From: CAZCBJ01 sp964496705
GTDB lineage: Bacteria > Chloroflexota > Anaerolineae > Anaerolineales > Anaerolineaceae
Length of the DNA stretch: 20,004 nt
NCBI GenBank assembly: GCA_964496705.1
Contig: CAZCBJ010000054.1
Coordinates: 1 to 20,004, forward strand
Direction of reading: 5' to 3'
Shown here: piece after piece, positions 6,767 through 14,030 of the stretch
How the letters are laid out: every line of letters starts with the position of its first letter
How positions within the stretch are numbered: the first letter of the stretch is position 1
Notes under the pieces: model-generated
What the model saw: only the letters and a program-made list of their open reading frames with translations
Told to the model about the DNA's origin: nothing
The model's database searches: none
Program-made: the position numbers and the translations under genes

Positions 6767-6795
6767 ATTTTATAGCACAAATGTTCTGTGGTCAA
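6767..6795 (-). promoter_or_regulatory. sigma-70-like promoter of the HTH gene with a LexA-like element
   Basis: On the minus strand TTGACC (6790-6795) and TAAAAT (6767-6772) are spaced by exactly 17 bases, each matching the consensus at 5 of 6 positions. The -35 overlaps the stop codon of hisC. Six bases separate the -10 from the ATG at 6760, implying a leaderless transcript, in keeping with the absent Shine-Dalgarno. Inside the spacer, GAACATTTGTGC (6776-6787) resembles the GAAC-N4-GTTC core of Gram-positive-type LexA boxes with one mismatch in the core. The promoter is well supported; the LexA reading is tentative. Confidence 0.6.
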
Positions 6796-7907
6796 GCACC
6801 TCTGATTGTTTGAATCACTTCTTCCAGTGCTCGTATCAAGCGTTGATTTTCGCTTTGTGAGCCAATCGTAATTCGTGAATAAGTCGGAAGGTCATATTGC
6901 GCGCAAGGGCGCAGGATAATGCCTTTTTGGGTCATTTTTTCGATGATCACTTGAGCCTTGGGGCCCAATTCAGCCAGGATAAAGTTCGTGTGGCTGGGGA
7001 TGTAGGCGATATCCAATCGGTCGAATTCTTGATACAGGTATTTCCTGCCGTTTTTGTTGTCTTCCACGGATGCTTTGACGAATTCCTCATCTTCCAGGGC
7101 CGCGATACCCGCTGCCTGGGCCAATAAATTGACACCAAACGCTTCGCGCACCCTGTCTATGGAATGAAAAATTGCCTGATGTCCCATCCCGTAACCCAAT
7201 CGGATACCGGCAATGCCATAAATTTTTGAGAAGGTGCGCAGAATTATAATGTTGGGTGAGCCGCTGAGTACGTAACGGATGGAGTTCGGAAAATATTGCG
7301 AGTCCACAAACTCATAATAGGCTTCATCCAAAACAACCAAGATGTGCTGAGGCACATCGGTCAGGAAGGCATCCAGTTCATTGCGATGGATGATTGTACC
7401 GGTGGGGTTGTTTGGGTTGCACACAAAAATGATCCGAGTCCGATTATTGATGGAATTCGACATGGCGAATAAATCGAGGCCAAAGTTTTTTAGGGGCGTT
7501 TTGATCAGCCTGGCCCGCATAGCCAATACATATTTATCGTATATAGGAAAAGAAGAGCGGCTGACAATCACATCACAGTTTTCATCCAGATAAGCCATAC
7601 ACGTTTCGCGGATCAACCCATCGGCGCCATTGGACACCCGTATTTGTTCCATCGGGAGGTGGTGATGTTGAGCTAGGGCTTGACGCAGCGCATAACAATC
7701 GCCGTCTGGGTAGCGATTAATCTGCTTGAGAGCGCGGTTCATCGCTTCGACCGCTTTGGGTGAGGCGCCCAGCGGGTTTTCATTAGATGCCAGTTTGATT
7801 ACATCATGTATGCCATAAAGCCGCTGGATTTCTTCAATCGGGCGGCCTGGTTGATAAGGCTGAATCGAATCAATCCCGGATTGGTGCGGAATTGGGCAGT
7901 CAGTCAT
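6792..7907 (-). CDS. hisC: histidinol-phosphate aminotransferase (HisC family)
   Basis: A PLP-dependent class I/II aminotransferase of 371 residues. The usual reaction is L-glutamate plus imidazole acetol phosphate giving L-histidinol phosphate, in histidine synthesis in the cytoplasm. Visible landmarks are LASNENPLG near the N-terminus, the family CNPNNPTG (163-170), DEAYYEF with D194 for the PLP ring nitrogen, RTFSKIYG with the Schiff-base lysine K228, and the phosphate-binding arginine in GIRLGYG. The ATG at 7907 has a strong AAAGGAG seven bases before it; the frame continues 22 codons further upstream but without such a site. No other histidine genes are nearby, so this may be a stand-alone copy, and members of this family can also act on aromatic amino acids. 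It is the first gene of the leftward run and is divergent from the EamA transporter. Confidence 0.92.
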   Translation of the reverse strand: MTDCPIPHQSGIDSIQPYQPGRPIEEIQRLYGIHDVIKLASNENPLGASPKAVEAMNRALKQINRYPDGDCYALRQALAQHHHLPMEQIRVSNGADGLIRETCMAYLDENCDVIVSRSSFPIYDKYVLAMRARLIKTPLKNFGLDLFAMSNSINNRTRIIFVCNPNNPTGTIIHRNELDAFLTDVPQHILVVLDEAYYEFVDSQYFPNSIRYVLSGSPNIIILRTFSKIYGIAGIRLGYGMGHQAIFHSIDRVREAFGVNLLAQAAGIAALEDEEFVKASVEDNKNGRKYLYQEFDRLDIAYIPSHTNFILAELGPKAQVIIEKMTQKGIILRPCAQYDLPTYSRITIGSQSENQRLIRALEEVIQTIRGA

Positions 7908-7976
7908 GAAATCTCCTTTGAAATTTAAATTTTCCACTTCACAGGTGATTAAATTGTGAGGGGTAATTTCCATGCG

Positions 7977-7999
7977 ATTGTAGGGGAATGCGTTACAAT
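7977..7999. promoter_or_regulatory. divergent promoter region with inverted TACAAT boxes
   Basis: Between hisC (leftward) and the EamA gene (rightward), ATTGTA (7977-7982) and TACAAT (7994-7999) form a 6-bp inverted repeat around 11 bases. Read on its own strand each arm is TACAAT, a 5 of 6 match to a -10 box, so the pair could be the -10 elements of two divergent promoters or an operator. Neither has a recognisable -35 hexamer at the right distance. Confidence 0.35.
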
Positions 8000-8040
8000 T
8001 GCACCTTTGTACGCATACGTCTTATTTTACTGGAAAAAAG

Positions 8041-8982
8041 ATGAAATTCGATTCAAAAGATTGGAAAATTGGTTTCCTGCACCTGTTGATCGTTTATGTG
8101 GTCTGGGGCAGCACCTATCTGGCTATTCGGGTTGCAGTCCGTGAAGGCTCTGGCTTTACCCCATTTATGATGGGGGCGATGCGGGTGCTTGTGGCTGGAG
8201 CTGTTTTATTGTTGATTGGGTTATTGAGTCGGCAACGGCTGCGTATTAATATCCACGAAATGGTCACATTGGCAGGTTCGGGCATTCTATTGTGGACGGG
8301 CGGGAATGGTTTGGTTATGCTGGCAGAACGGAGGGCGGATTCGGCAATGGCGGCGATCATCATCGCCTGCACGCCAATATGGGTGGCGGTACTGGAAGGG
8401 CTGATTGACCGCAAGCTCCCCTCTTTGAAAATCATTGCCTTTCTGTTGCTGGGGATCATTGGAATTGTTGTCTTAAGTGTACGCACCTTGCTCACTGGTT
8501 CGGGCGCGGAAATCATGTCGATTGTGGAGTTGATGCTGGCCACTGTCAGTTGGGCAGGAGGTTCTGTGTGGCAGGCTCGCGGGCGATTGAACCTTGCGCC
8601 AGCAGTGAGTTCAGGTTTTCAATCCATCTTTGGCGGGGTGGGATTTGTGATTTTGGCATTATTGCTTCGCGAACCGATCCCCAGCCCAATTCTGGAGGCG
8701 TGGTTTGCCTGGGGGTATCTGGTGGTTTTTGGTTCGATTGTGGCTTTTACTTCATACGTCCAAGCTTTGCGGTTGTTGCCCATCAAATTGGTGGCAACCT
8801 ACAGTTATGTAAATCCCATCATTGCTGTGTTCCTGGGTTGGATCATCCTTGATGAAAGGATAAGCATTTTGACCTTGGTTGGGGCTTTGATTGTGTTGCT
8901 GAGTGTCACTGGGGTGTTTAGGACTCAGGTTAAAGACGATGCAACAGTGGGTGTAGAACCAGCTGTTGTAACTGAAGTATAA
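8041..8982 (+). CDS. EamA-family (drug/metabolite transporter superfamily) permease
   Basis: A 313-residue protein of ten hydrophobic helices in two EamA repeats, each about 140 residues; these are inner-membrane exporters of amino acids, metabolites or drugs, driven by proton exchange. The first helix carries the family's VWGSTYLAIRVAV. Others include the conserved LMLAERRADSAMAAIIIACTP turn after helix 3, and the last helix of the second repeat is VGALIVLLSVTGVF, close to the typical GxxLIxxGVxL end. The C-terminus is a short charged tail. The ATG at 8041 lies just before the first helix and is preceded by a weak GGA; the frame is open further upstream to 7999 without a better site. The substrate cannot be told; the layout resembles YedA/RhaT-type members. 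Confidence 0.88.
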   Translation: MKFDSKDWKIGFLHLLIVYVVWGSTYLAIRVAVREGSGFTPFMMGAMRVLVAGAVLLLIGLLSRQRLRINIHEMVTLAGSGILLWTGGNGLVMLAERRADSAMAAIIIACTPIWVAVLEGLIDRKLPSLKIIAFLLLGIIGIVVLSVRTLLTGSGAEIMSIVELMLATVSWAGGSVWQARGRLNLAPAVSSGFQSIFGGVGFVILALLLREPIPSPILEAWFAWGYLVVFGSIVAFTSYVQALRLLPIKLVATYSYVNPIIAVFLGWIILDERISILTLVGALIVLLSVTGVFRTQVKDDATVGVEPAVVTEV

Positions 8983-9011
8983 ATTATCGGGTCGGTCTGC
9001 TTTCGCTGGAA

Positions 9012-9734
9012 TTATTGCGGTCCGAGTTCTTTGAGGTTTCCAACGCCGCTGATGGTTTTTGATATGCGTGGGTTGTCGTAATAAGAGACATTCCCCGCAC
9101 CACTAATAATCACATCCAAAGTATTTTTCGCCCAGATGGTGGCGTTTCCGGCGCCGCTCATGGTGATGTTAGCAGAGTTGCTTTCCAGATCTTCACCATT
9201 ATATGTGCCTGTTCCACTAATATCAATTTTTTGATCGGTCACTTTACCATTAATATCGCAATTCCCGACTCCGCTTATGTTGACATCCAATAATTCAGCT
9301 TCAAGGTTCCTTATTTTGATTGAACCAGCTCCACTAGAGATTATTTTTAATTGATCGGTTTTTACCGTTCCAGCAGAAATGCTGCCTGCTCCTGATAGGT
9401 TGACTTGATTGATGTTACGAAGAGTGACCACATACTTAATCGGCTTGGTGGGAATGATGTTATTTTCCCAGGAGGTATTCATTTTGAGGTGGAGAGTTCC
9501 ATCTTCAACATAAGATTCGATTTTTGGCAGAACATTATCTTCAGCTTCGATTACCAGGCTTTCGCCATCGCTTTGAATGATTTGTAATTCGCCGATCCCG
9601 CTCAGGTAGATGCGATCGAATCCTTTTACATCGCGGCTTTCTTTTATCAGGTTTCCTGAACCCTGAACGATGCGAAATGTACAAGCTGTCAGCACAAGCA
9701 ATCCAATCAAAATCGGCAAAATAATTTTCTTCAT
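9012..9734 (-). CDS. lipoprotein with a GIN domain (DUF2807), possible adhesin-like head
   Basis: A 240-residue exported protein. The N-terminus has two lysines, a hydrophobic stretch and a lipobox LTAC with C18 as the likely lipidated cysteine, so the mature protein would be anchored on the outer face of the cytoplasmic membrane. The rest is a beta-rich DUF2807 (GIN) domain, first described as a putative auto-transporter adhesin head, with many short Gly-rich turns of the SGAG/SGVG/SGTG type spaced about 20 residues apart (for example near 113, 134, 154, 172, 193, 211 and 230). These suggest a right-handed beta-helix with one turn per repeat. The function is not known; DUF2807 proteins are often found near membrane-stress or anti-sigma genes, but none is adjacent here. 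AGGAG precedes the ATG well. It converges with the EamA gene with 29 bases between them. Confidence 0.86.
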   Translation of the reverse strand: MKKIILPILIGLLVLTACTFRIVQGSGNLIKESRDVKGFDRIYLSGIGELQIIQSDGESLVIEAEDNVLPKIESYVEDGTLHLKMNTSWENNIIPTKPIKYVVTLRNINQVNLSGAGSISAGTVKTDQLKIISSGAGSIKIRNLEAELLDVNISGVGNCDINGKVTDQKIDISGTGTYNGEDLESNSANITMSGAGNATIWAKNTLDVIISGAGNVSYYDNPRISKTISGVGNLKELGPQ

Positions 9735-9800
9735 TTTACAAGCTCCTACGGGTTTTGGTTAAACTATATACGAAATAGCTCCTAACAAGTTTCATATCAA

Positions 9801-12800
9801 CTAAATAGAAGAAAATTTTTCGCGGATTTGCTGGTGAATCCAAATTTCCATGAAAGTGTCACGAAACATGTTGCCTTCAGGTATCAATTGGTGCTTTCGC
9901 ATCATTTCAGCATGAGCAATTTCATAATATCGGTTAGCATCATCGATCAATCCACATTCTTCCAGCGTTCTTGCATGTACAAAGTAAATGTGTTCACTGG
10001 TCCATTCCATTATTTGGATAAAACCAGTATTTTCCAGCATTTGCAGTGATTGACGTGATGAAAGCAAAGCCTTCTGATGAAGCTCTTTCTGTTCTTGAAT
10101 TGATTGAGAGCAAGTAGCTAACTGTAGGTAAGTGTTTGCTTCCAAGCTTAGTGCAGCGATTGCGTATTGCCTGCTCATCAATGGATTTACGGCCAGCATT
10201 TCTCCAATCCTCAATGTAAAATCAATGGATTGATGAAATGTGATCGGTTCACAACCACTTAGATTAATAAATTGAGCTTGGAGTAGTAAAAAACTAGCTC
10301 GATTGTTATAAGTGAGATTTCGTTCATCGTAATGTCGGAGAGAGCCCATAACCTTATGGGCTTCAGCCAAATTCCCTTCCATCATTAATATTTGAAGAAG
10401 ACGTAAATCAATGATGAAAAATTCTTGATTTTCAGCTGCCATCATCCGGGCTGCTTCAAGCCAGGTTATCCCGCCCTCAAAATCACCCAAATTAATTGCC
10501 TGGGTTTGCCCGCAGCGGATCATCGCAGAGACTTCACCCTTGCGGTATCCAATTTCGCGACTAATTCTGAGGCCTCTTTCCCAATACTCCAAGAGAGCTT
10601 GGTGATAATTTCCACTTCTTTCTACAAAAAAGCCCATCGTGCGCAGCAACTCAACCTGCAGGATGCGATTATTCAACGCTTCAGCTAACGGCTCTGCATC
10701 TCGCAGGTAATTCAATCCTATTTCAGGCTGGTTACTCCAGGAATAATTGCTTCCAAGCAGGAGTAAAAGGCGCGCTTCGACCTCTTGATCGCCAATCATG
10801 CGGGCTAATCTCAGAGCCTGGGAACCCGTTTCTTGCCATTCGAGATCGCCCAGATAGATAAATTGGCGAGTTAATGATTCCAGGCAAGCTATTTCGCGGT
10901 GGTGGTCTTCTACCGCTCTGGAGAGTTCCAAAGCTCTAAGTGTAAGTTCTTTTCCAGCCAGGCATTCTTCACGATCTTGCCAATACATCACTCCCGGTTG
11001 GTTAAGAATTGCGTCAATGGTCCAGGCGGGTGAATCACTCATTTCATCTGCCAGGCGTAGTAATTCTGCGGCATCCTGATTTCGAAAATCATTCACACCG
11101 ATGATGGCGCTAGTCTTTATTCGTTCACGATAAATTTCAAATTGGGTTTCTTTCAATGAACGAAGATTTTCGTGAGTTGGCTCATCATGTAGCAGATTAG
11201 AAATTAATTCTAATGCACGGTTGTATAGACTCAGTGCCTCGCGGTTGGCATGCAACTTCTGTACTTGCTCGGCAAATTGAAGAATATAAAACAGTTCTTT
11301 ATTGGAAATGCCGGCCTGCGAATAGTGGTAGGCAATCAAACCAAAATGCTGAGAAAAGAACTCAATATTCAGGGTGTTCTCTAAAAATTCAGCAATTTTT
11401 CGATGGAATTCCTTCTTTTGTTGACCCAGTAAGTTGTCATAAGCGGTGTCACGCATTAAGTTGGACGAAAAAATGTAATGAGTTCCCAAATCAGGCACTA
11501 TTTCCTGTTCGATGATAATTTTTTCTTTTTCTAGTTCTTCTAGAATTTGAGGGATTGCAGCAACCTTTACAGTGGTTAGCGCAATCAACACATTTGACCA
11601 AAAATCCATTCCAATGACAGCCGCCATTTGCAGTACAGCTTTATGTTCAGGCGACATTTGGTCCAATCGGGACAAGAATAACGCCTGGAGACTGACAGGT
11701 AGAGAGATGTTTTTTATATTTTGTGTCAGCATCCAATTTTTTGCAATATCGTCCTGTACGAGTAATCCTTTGGAAAGTAATGAGTTGATCAGTTCACGCG
11801 CATAATAAGGATTGCCTTCGGCGTTGTCCGCGATGAGGTTTAAAATGTCATTTGGTATAGGATACCCCCCTAATATAGATTGGACAACCAGAATAATTTT
11901 GTCCTTTGGAAGGGGAGATAAAAAAATCGGAATATAGTTTTGGTTGTGTTGATCGCGTAAATATTTGTCCAATCCTGTGATTTGAGGATTTTTATCCGGG
12001 CGATAAGATAGCAACCAGGATATTTTTTCCGATTGGCACACATCGATACAATGCATTAGTAACTCGAAAGAAGATGAATCGACCCATTGAAGATCAATCA
12101 AGGAAAGGACAAGAGGGTGAATGCGAGCAATTGCTTTTAACCAATTCTGGATAGAGATAAAAATTTGTCTTTTCAAACCGTCAGGATCCAGAAATTCGAT
12201 TTTTTTGAATAACTCTTGTTTTAGGGGAAGAGAGAGAAATTTCGCCAGGTAAGGGAAATATTCAATTGACTCTTCTGCCCATATCGATTCGCACAATTCT
12301 TCTAAATGATGATATCGAAATTCCTCAGTAGCCTCAGGAGATGTATCCAACCACTGTTCGAGTATGTCTGTCCATAGAGAATAAGGTACGATTTGGTTGT
12401 ATGACCGACATCGAGATTGAAACCATACTGGGTCTTGTGCTTGACGATCATGTTGAGTTCTCTCCATCAAAAATGCCTGACGGTTGAAGTGGTTTCGTGC
12501 CTGCTCGATCAGGGTGGATTTTCCCATCCCCTTTTCGGCGATAAGACTGACGATATAACCCTTTCCTTCAAAAATTTGGTCCAGCTCATCAACCAAAATT
12601 TGATATTCTTGCTCGCGCCCAATTATGGATGTTGAACTATATCTATCGGGTTGGGGGCCAATTTCATGCGTTGGTTGATCGGCCTGGTAGGCTTTTATGC
12701 GAAGTGTTCCGCCCGGATTTTGAACCTCAACCTGTTCTTGCCAAATAAACCGGTTCTGAACCAATGCATAAGCCTGTTCGCTCACCCAGACCGTGCCGGG

Positions 12801-13475
12801 TCGAGCTGAGTTTTCCATCAAAGCCGCCTGTGATACACCGCTGCCGAGGGTGTCATCGTGTGCAGTTTGGTTGCCGCCAAGGCGTGTAATGATTATCTCG
12901 CCCGTGCTGACTCCTGCGCGTATGGAGATAGCTTGTCCACCGGTTTCCATAGTGGCCTTGTTTGAAAATTCATGGAGAGATTTTTGACTCGAAAGGGCTG
13001 CGTGAATGGCTCTCTCGGTGTCGTCCTCGTGCGCGTGTCTTCTACCGAAAAATGAAATGAGGCCATCCCCCCTGAATTGATAAACCTCGCCGCCAAAGCG
13101 AAATATTTCCTCTTCTATGATGTGGAGCACCTGATGCATGAGAGCGACCCACTTTTCGGTGCCAATTATTTCAAGAATTTGAGTAGATCCAACCACATCG
13201 ACAATTAAAATGGTCGCGATTCTTTTTTCCCCTGAAATTACATCCCTACCCTCTTGTTGCAACGGCTGAATGGCGTGGACAGACGGCTCAACCTCAATTC
13301 CAGTTCTGGAAGGTTCGGTGCTTTTCTCAAGCGCCACACCACAATTACCGCAGAAACGATAATCTTTTGGATTGATATGACCGCAAGATTGGCAAGTTAT
13401 GCCAAATTTAACCCCACACATCCCACAGAACAAGTGGTGGTCTGGATTTTCAAATCCGCATTTACCGCAGATCAT
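9801..13475 (-). CDS. double zinc ribbon / cyclase-homology / STAND-type ATPase / TPR protein
   Basis: A 1224-residue multidomain cytoplasmic protein. Two zinc ribbons open it: CxxC pairs at C3/C6 with C17/C20, and C28/C31 with C42/C45. A class III nucleotide cyclase homology domain follows (about 83-265), with metal-binding aspartates D93 (IVDVVGST) and D137 (FRGDGLISFFG). The cyclase's normal Asn and Arg that stabilise the transition state, in VNxAARL, are replaced: VSQAALM at 214-220 has S215 and L219, so cyclase activity is doubtful. Next comes an AAA-like ATPase (about 284-700): a Walker A with AEKGMGKS (313-320) and a Walker B with LSLIDLQWVD. The C-terminal half is helical, with TPR-like repeats. 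This architecture is typical of large signalling/regulator proteins in Chloroflexota and Actinobacteria. No good ribosome binding site precedes the ATG at 13475. A cNMP-binding protein lies 72 bases upstream. Confidence 0.88.
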   Translation of the reverse strand: MICGKCGFENPDHHLFCGMCGVKFGITCQSCGHINPKDYRFCGNCGVALEKSTEPSRTGIEVEPSVHAIQPLQQEGRDVISGEKRIATILIVDVVGSTQILEIIGTEKWVALMHQVLHIIEEEIFRFGGEVYQFRGDGLISFFGRRHAHEDDTERAIHAALSSQKSLHEFSNKATMETGGQAISIRAGVSTGEIIITRLGGNQTAHDDTLGSGVSQAALMENSARPGTVWVSEQAYALVQNRFIWQEQVEVQNPGGTLRIKAYQADQPTHEIGPQPDRYSSTSIIGREQEYQILVDELDQIFEGKGYIVSLIAEKGMGKSTLIEQARNHFNRQAFLMERTQHDRQAQDPVWFQSRCRSYNQIVPYSLWTDILEQWLDTSPEATEEFRYHHLEELCESIWAEESIEYFPYLAKFLSLPLKQELFKKIEFLDPDGLKRQIFISIQNWLKAIARIHPLVLSLIDLQWVDSSSFELLMHCIDVCQSEKISWLLSYRPDKNPQITGLDKYLRDQHNQNYIPIFLSPLPKDKIILVVQSILGGYPIPNDILNLIADNAEGNPYYARELINSLLSKGLLVQDDIAKNWMLTQNIKNISLPVSLQALFLSRLDQMSPEHKAVLQMAAVIGMDFWSNVLIALTTVKVAAIPQILEELEKEKIIIEQEIVPDLGTHYIFSSNLMRDTAYDNLLGQQKKEFHRKIAEFLENTLNIEFFSQHFGLIAYHYSQAGISNKELFYILQFAEQVQKLHANREALSLYNRALELISNLLHDEPTHENLRSLKETQFEIYRERIKTSAIIGVNDFRNQDAAELLRLADEMSDSPAWTIDAILNQPGVMYWQDREECLAGKELTLRALELSRAVEDHHREIACLESLTRQFIYLGDLEWQETGSQALRLARMIGDQEVEARLLLLLGSNYSWSNQPEIGLNYLRDAEPLAEALNNRILQVELLRTMGFFVERSGNYHQALLEYWERGLRISREIGYRKGEVSAMIRCGQTQAINLGDFEGGITWLEAARMMAAENQEFFIIDLRLLQILMMEGNLAEAHKVMGSLRHYDERNLTYNNRASFLLLQAQFINLSGCEPITFHQSIDFTLRIGEMLAVNPLMSRQYAIAALSLEANTYLQLATCSQSIQEQKELHQKALLSSRQSLQMLENTGFIQIMEWTSEHIYFVHARTLEECGLIDDANRYYEIAHAEMMRKHQLIPEGNMFRDTFMEIWIHQQIREKFSSI

Positions 13476-13497
13476 AATTCATCTCTATTACCATAAA

Positions 13498-13524
13498 AGG
13501 CGCTGCCTCATTCGAGGAGCGCCT
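13498..13524 (-). terminator. hairpin terminator after the cNMP-binding gene
   Basis: AGGCGCT and AGCGCCT pair in a 7-bp outer stem, with an inner CCTC/GAGG stem (four bases), one unpaired G and a 4-base loop. On the minus strand the hairpin is followed by TTTT, a short but usable intrinsic-terminator tail. It lies between the cyclic-nucleotide-binding gene and the cyclase-homology gene, so the two would be separate transcripts unless read-through occurs. Confidence 0.65.
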
Positions 13525-13547
13525 GAAAAAAACCACCAGAGCCTCTT

Positions 13548-13985
13548 CTACATGGTGTCGAGAACGGTCCGAAAGCGGCGCGCAACCTCAATCAGAATGG
13601 TCACCGCCATGTCGGCATCTTCTTTGAGGAGGCTTAAGAATTCCCAGCGTGTGAGAACGAGGCATTTTGTGGGCTTGGTGGTCACTACAGATGCAGTGCG
13701 TAAGCCATCATCCAGCAAAGCAAGCTCTCCGAAAAAGTCGGTTGCAAAAAAGTTGTTCACTTCAACTTTAGCACCGTCGGATTTCGTCCGATAGGCTTCG
13801 GCTTCACCTTCAACGATGATAAAGAAACCTTCGCCACCCAACCCCTGTGAGACAATGGCTACGCCGGCTTCGTATTCGCGCTCGACAAACCGTTTTGCCA
13901 GCCGTTCTTTTTGGCCATCCGTTAAACCTCGAAAGAGAGGTACGCGCGCTAAGAAGCGTTTCGTTTCTTTTATGTCCGTTGGCAT
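13548..13985 (-). CDS. cyclic nucleotide-binding domain protein (CRP/PKA-R fold)
   Basis: A 145-residue protein consisting of one cNMP-binding domain and no DNA-binding or enzyme domain. The beta-roll holds IIVEGEAEAY and the phosphate-binding cassette FGELALLDDGLRTASV (85-100), with the conserved glutamate (E87) and the arginine that binds the cyclic phosphate (R96), so a cAMP- or cGMP-like ligand is plausible. The C-terminal helices (WEFLSLLKEDADMAVTIL) resemble the B and C helices that transmit binding. GGAGG lies five bases before the ATG at 13985, so this start is preferred over the in-frame TTG four codons upstream. It may be a single-domain sensor that acts on a partner protein. A cyclase-like protein, encoded next, might supply the ligand, but its active site looks incomplete. 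Confidence 0.9.
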   Translation of the reverse strand: MPTDIKETKRFLARVPLFRGLTDGQKERLAKRFVEREYEAGVAIVSQGLGGEGFFIIVEGEAEAYRTKSDGAKVEVNNFFATDFFGELALLDDGLRTASVVTTKPTKCLVLTRWEFLSLLKEDADMAVTILIEVARRFRTVLDTM

Positions 13986-14022
13986 ATTGTCCTCCAAGTG
14001 GGATTTGGTTCTGAGTAATTCA

Positions 14023-14028
14023 ATTATA
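14023..14028 (-). promoter_or_regulatory. putative -10 box for the cNMP-binding gene
   Basis: A perfect TATAAT on the minus strand lies 38 bases upstream of the ATG at 13985 and just after the stop of the upstream glycosyltransferase gene. The matching -35 region is AT-rich and not close to TTGACA. The assignment rests on the -10 and its position. Confidence 0.35.
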
Positions 14029-14030
14029 AA

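Noticed and set aside
9763..9788. TATAGT/TTGTTA as a promoter for the GIN-domain gene
   Set aside because: The spacing is only 14 bases, outside the usual 16-18, although a TATATA stretch at 9765-9770 is present.
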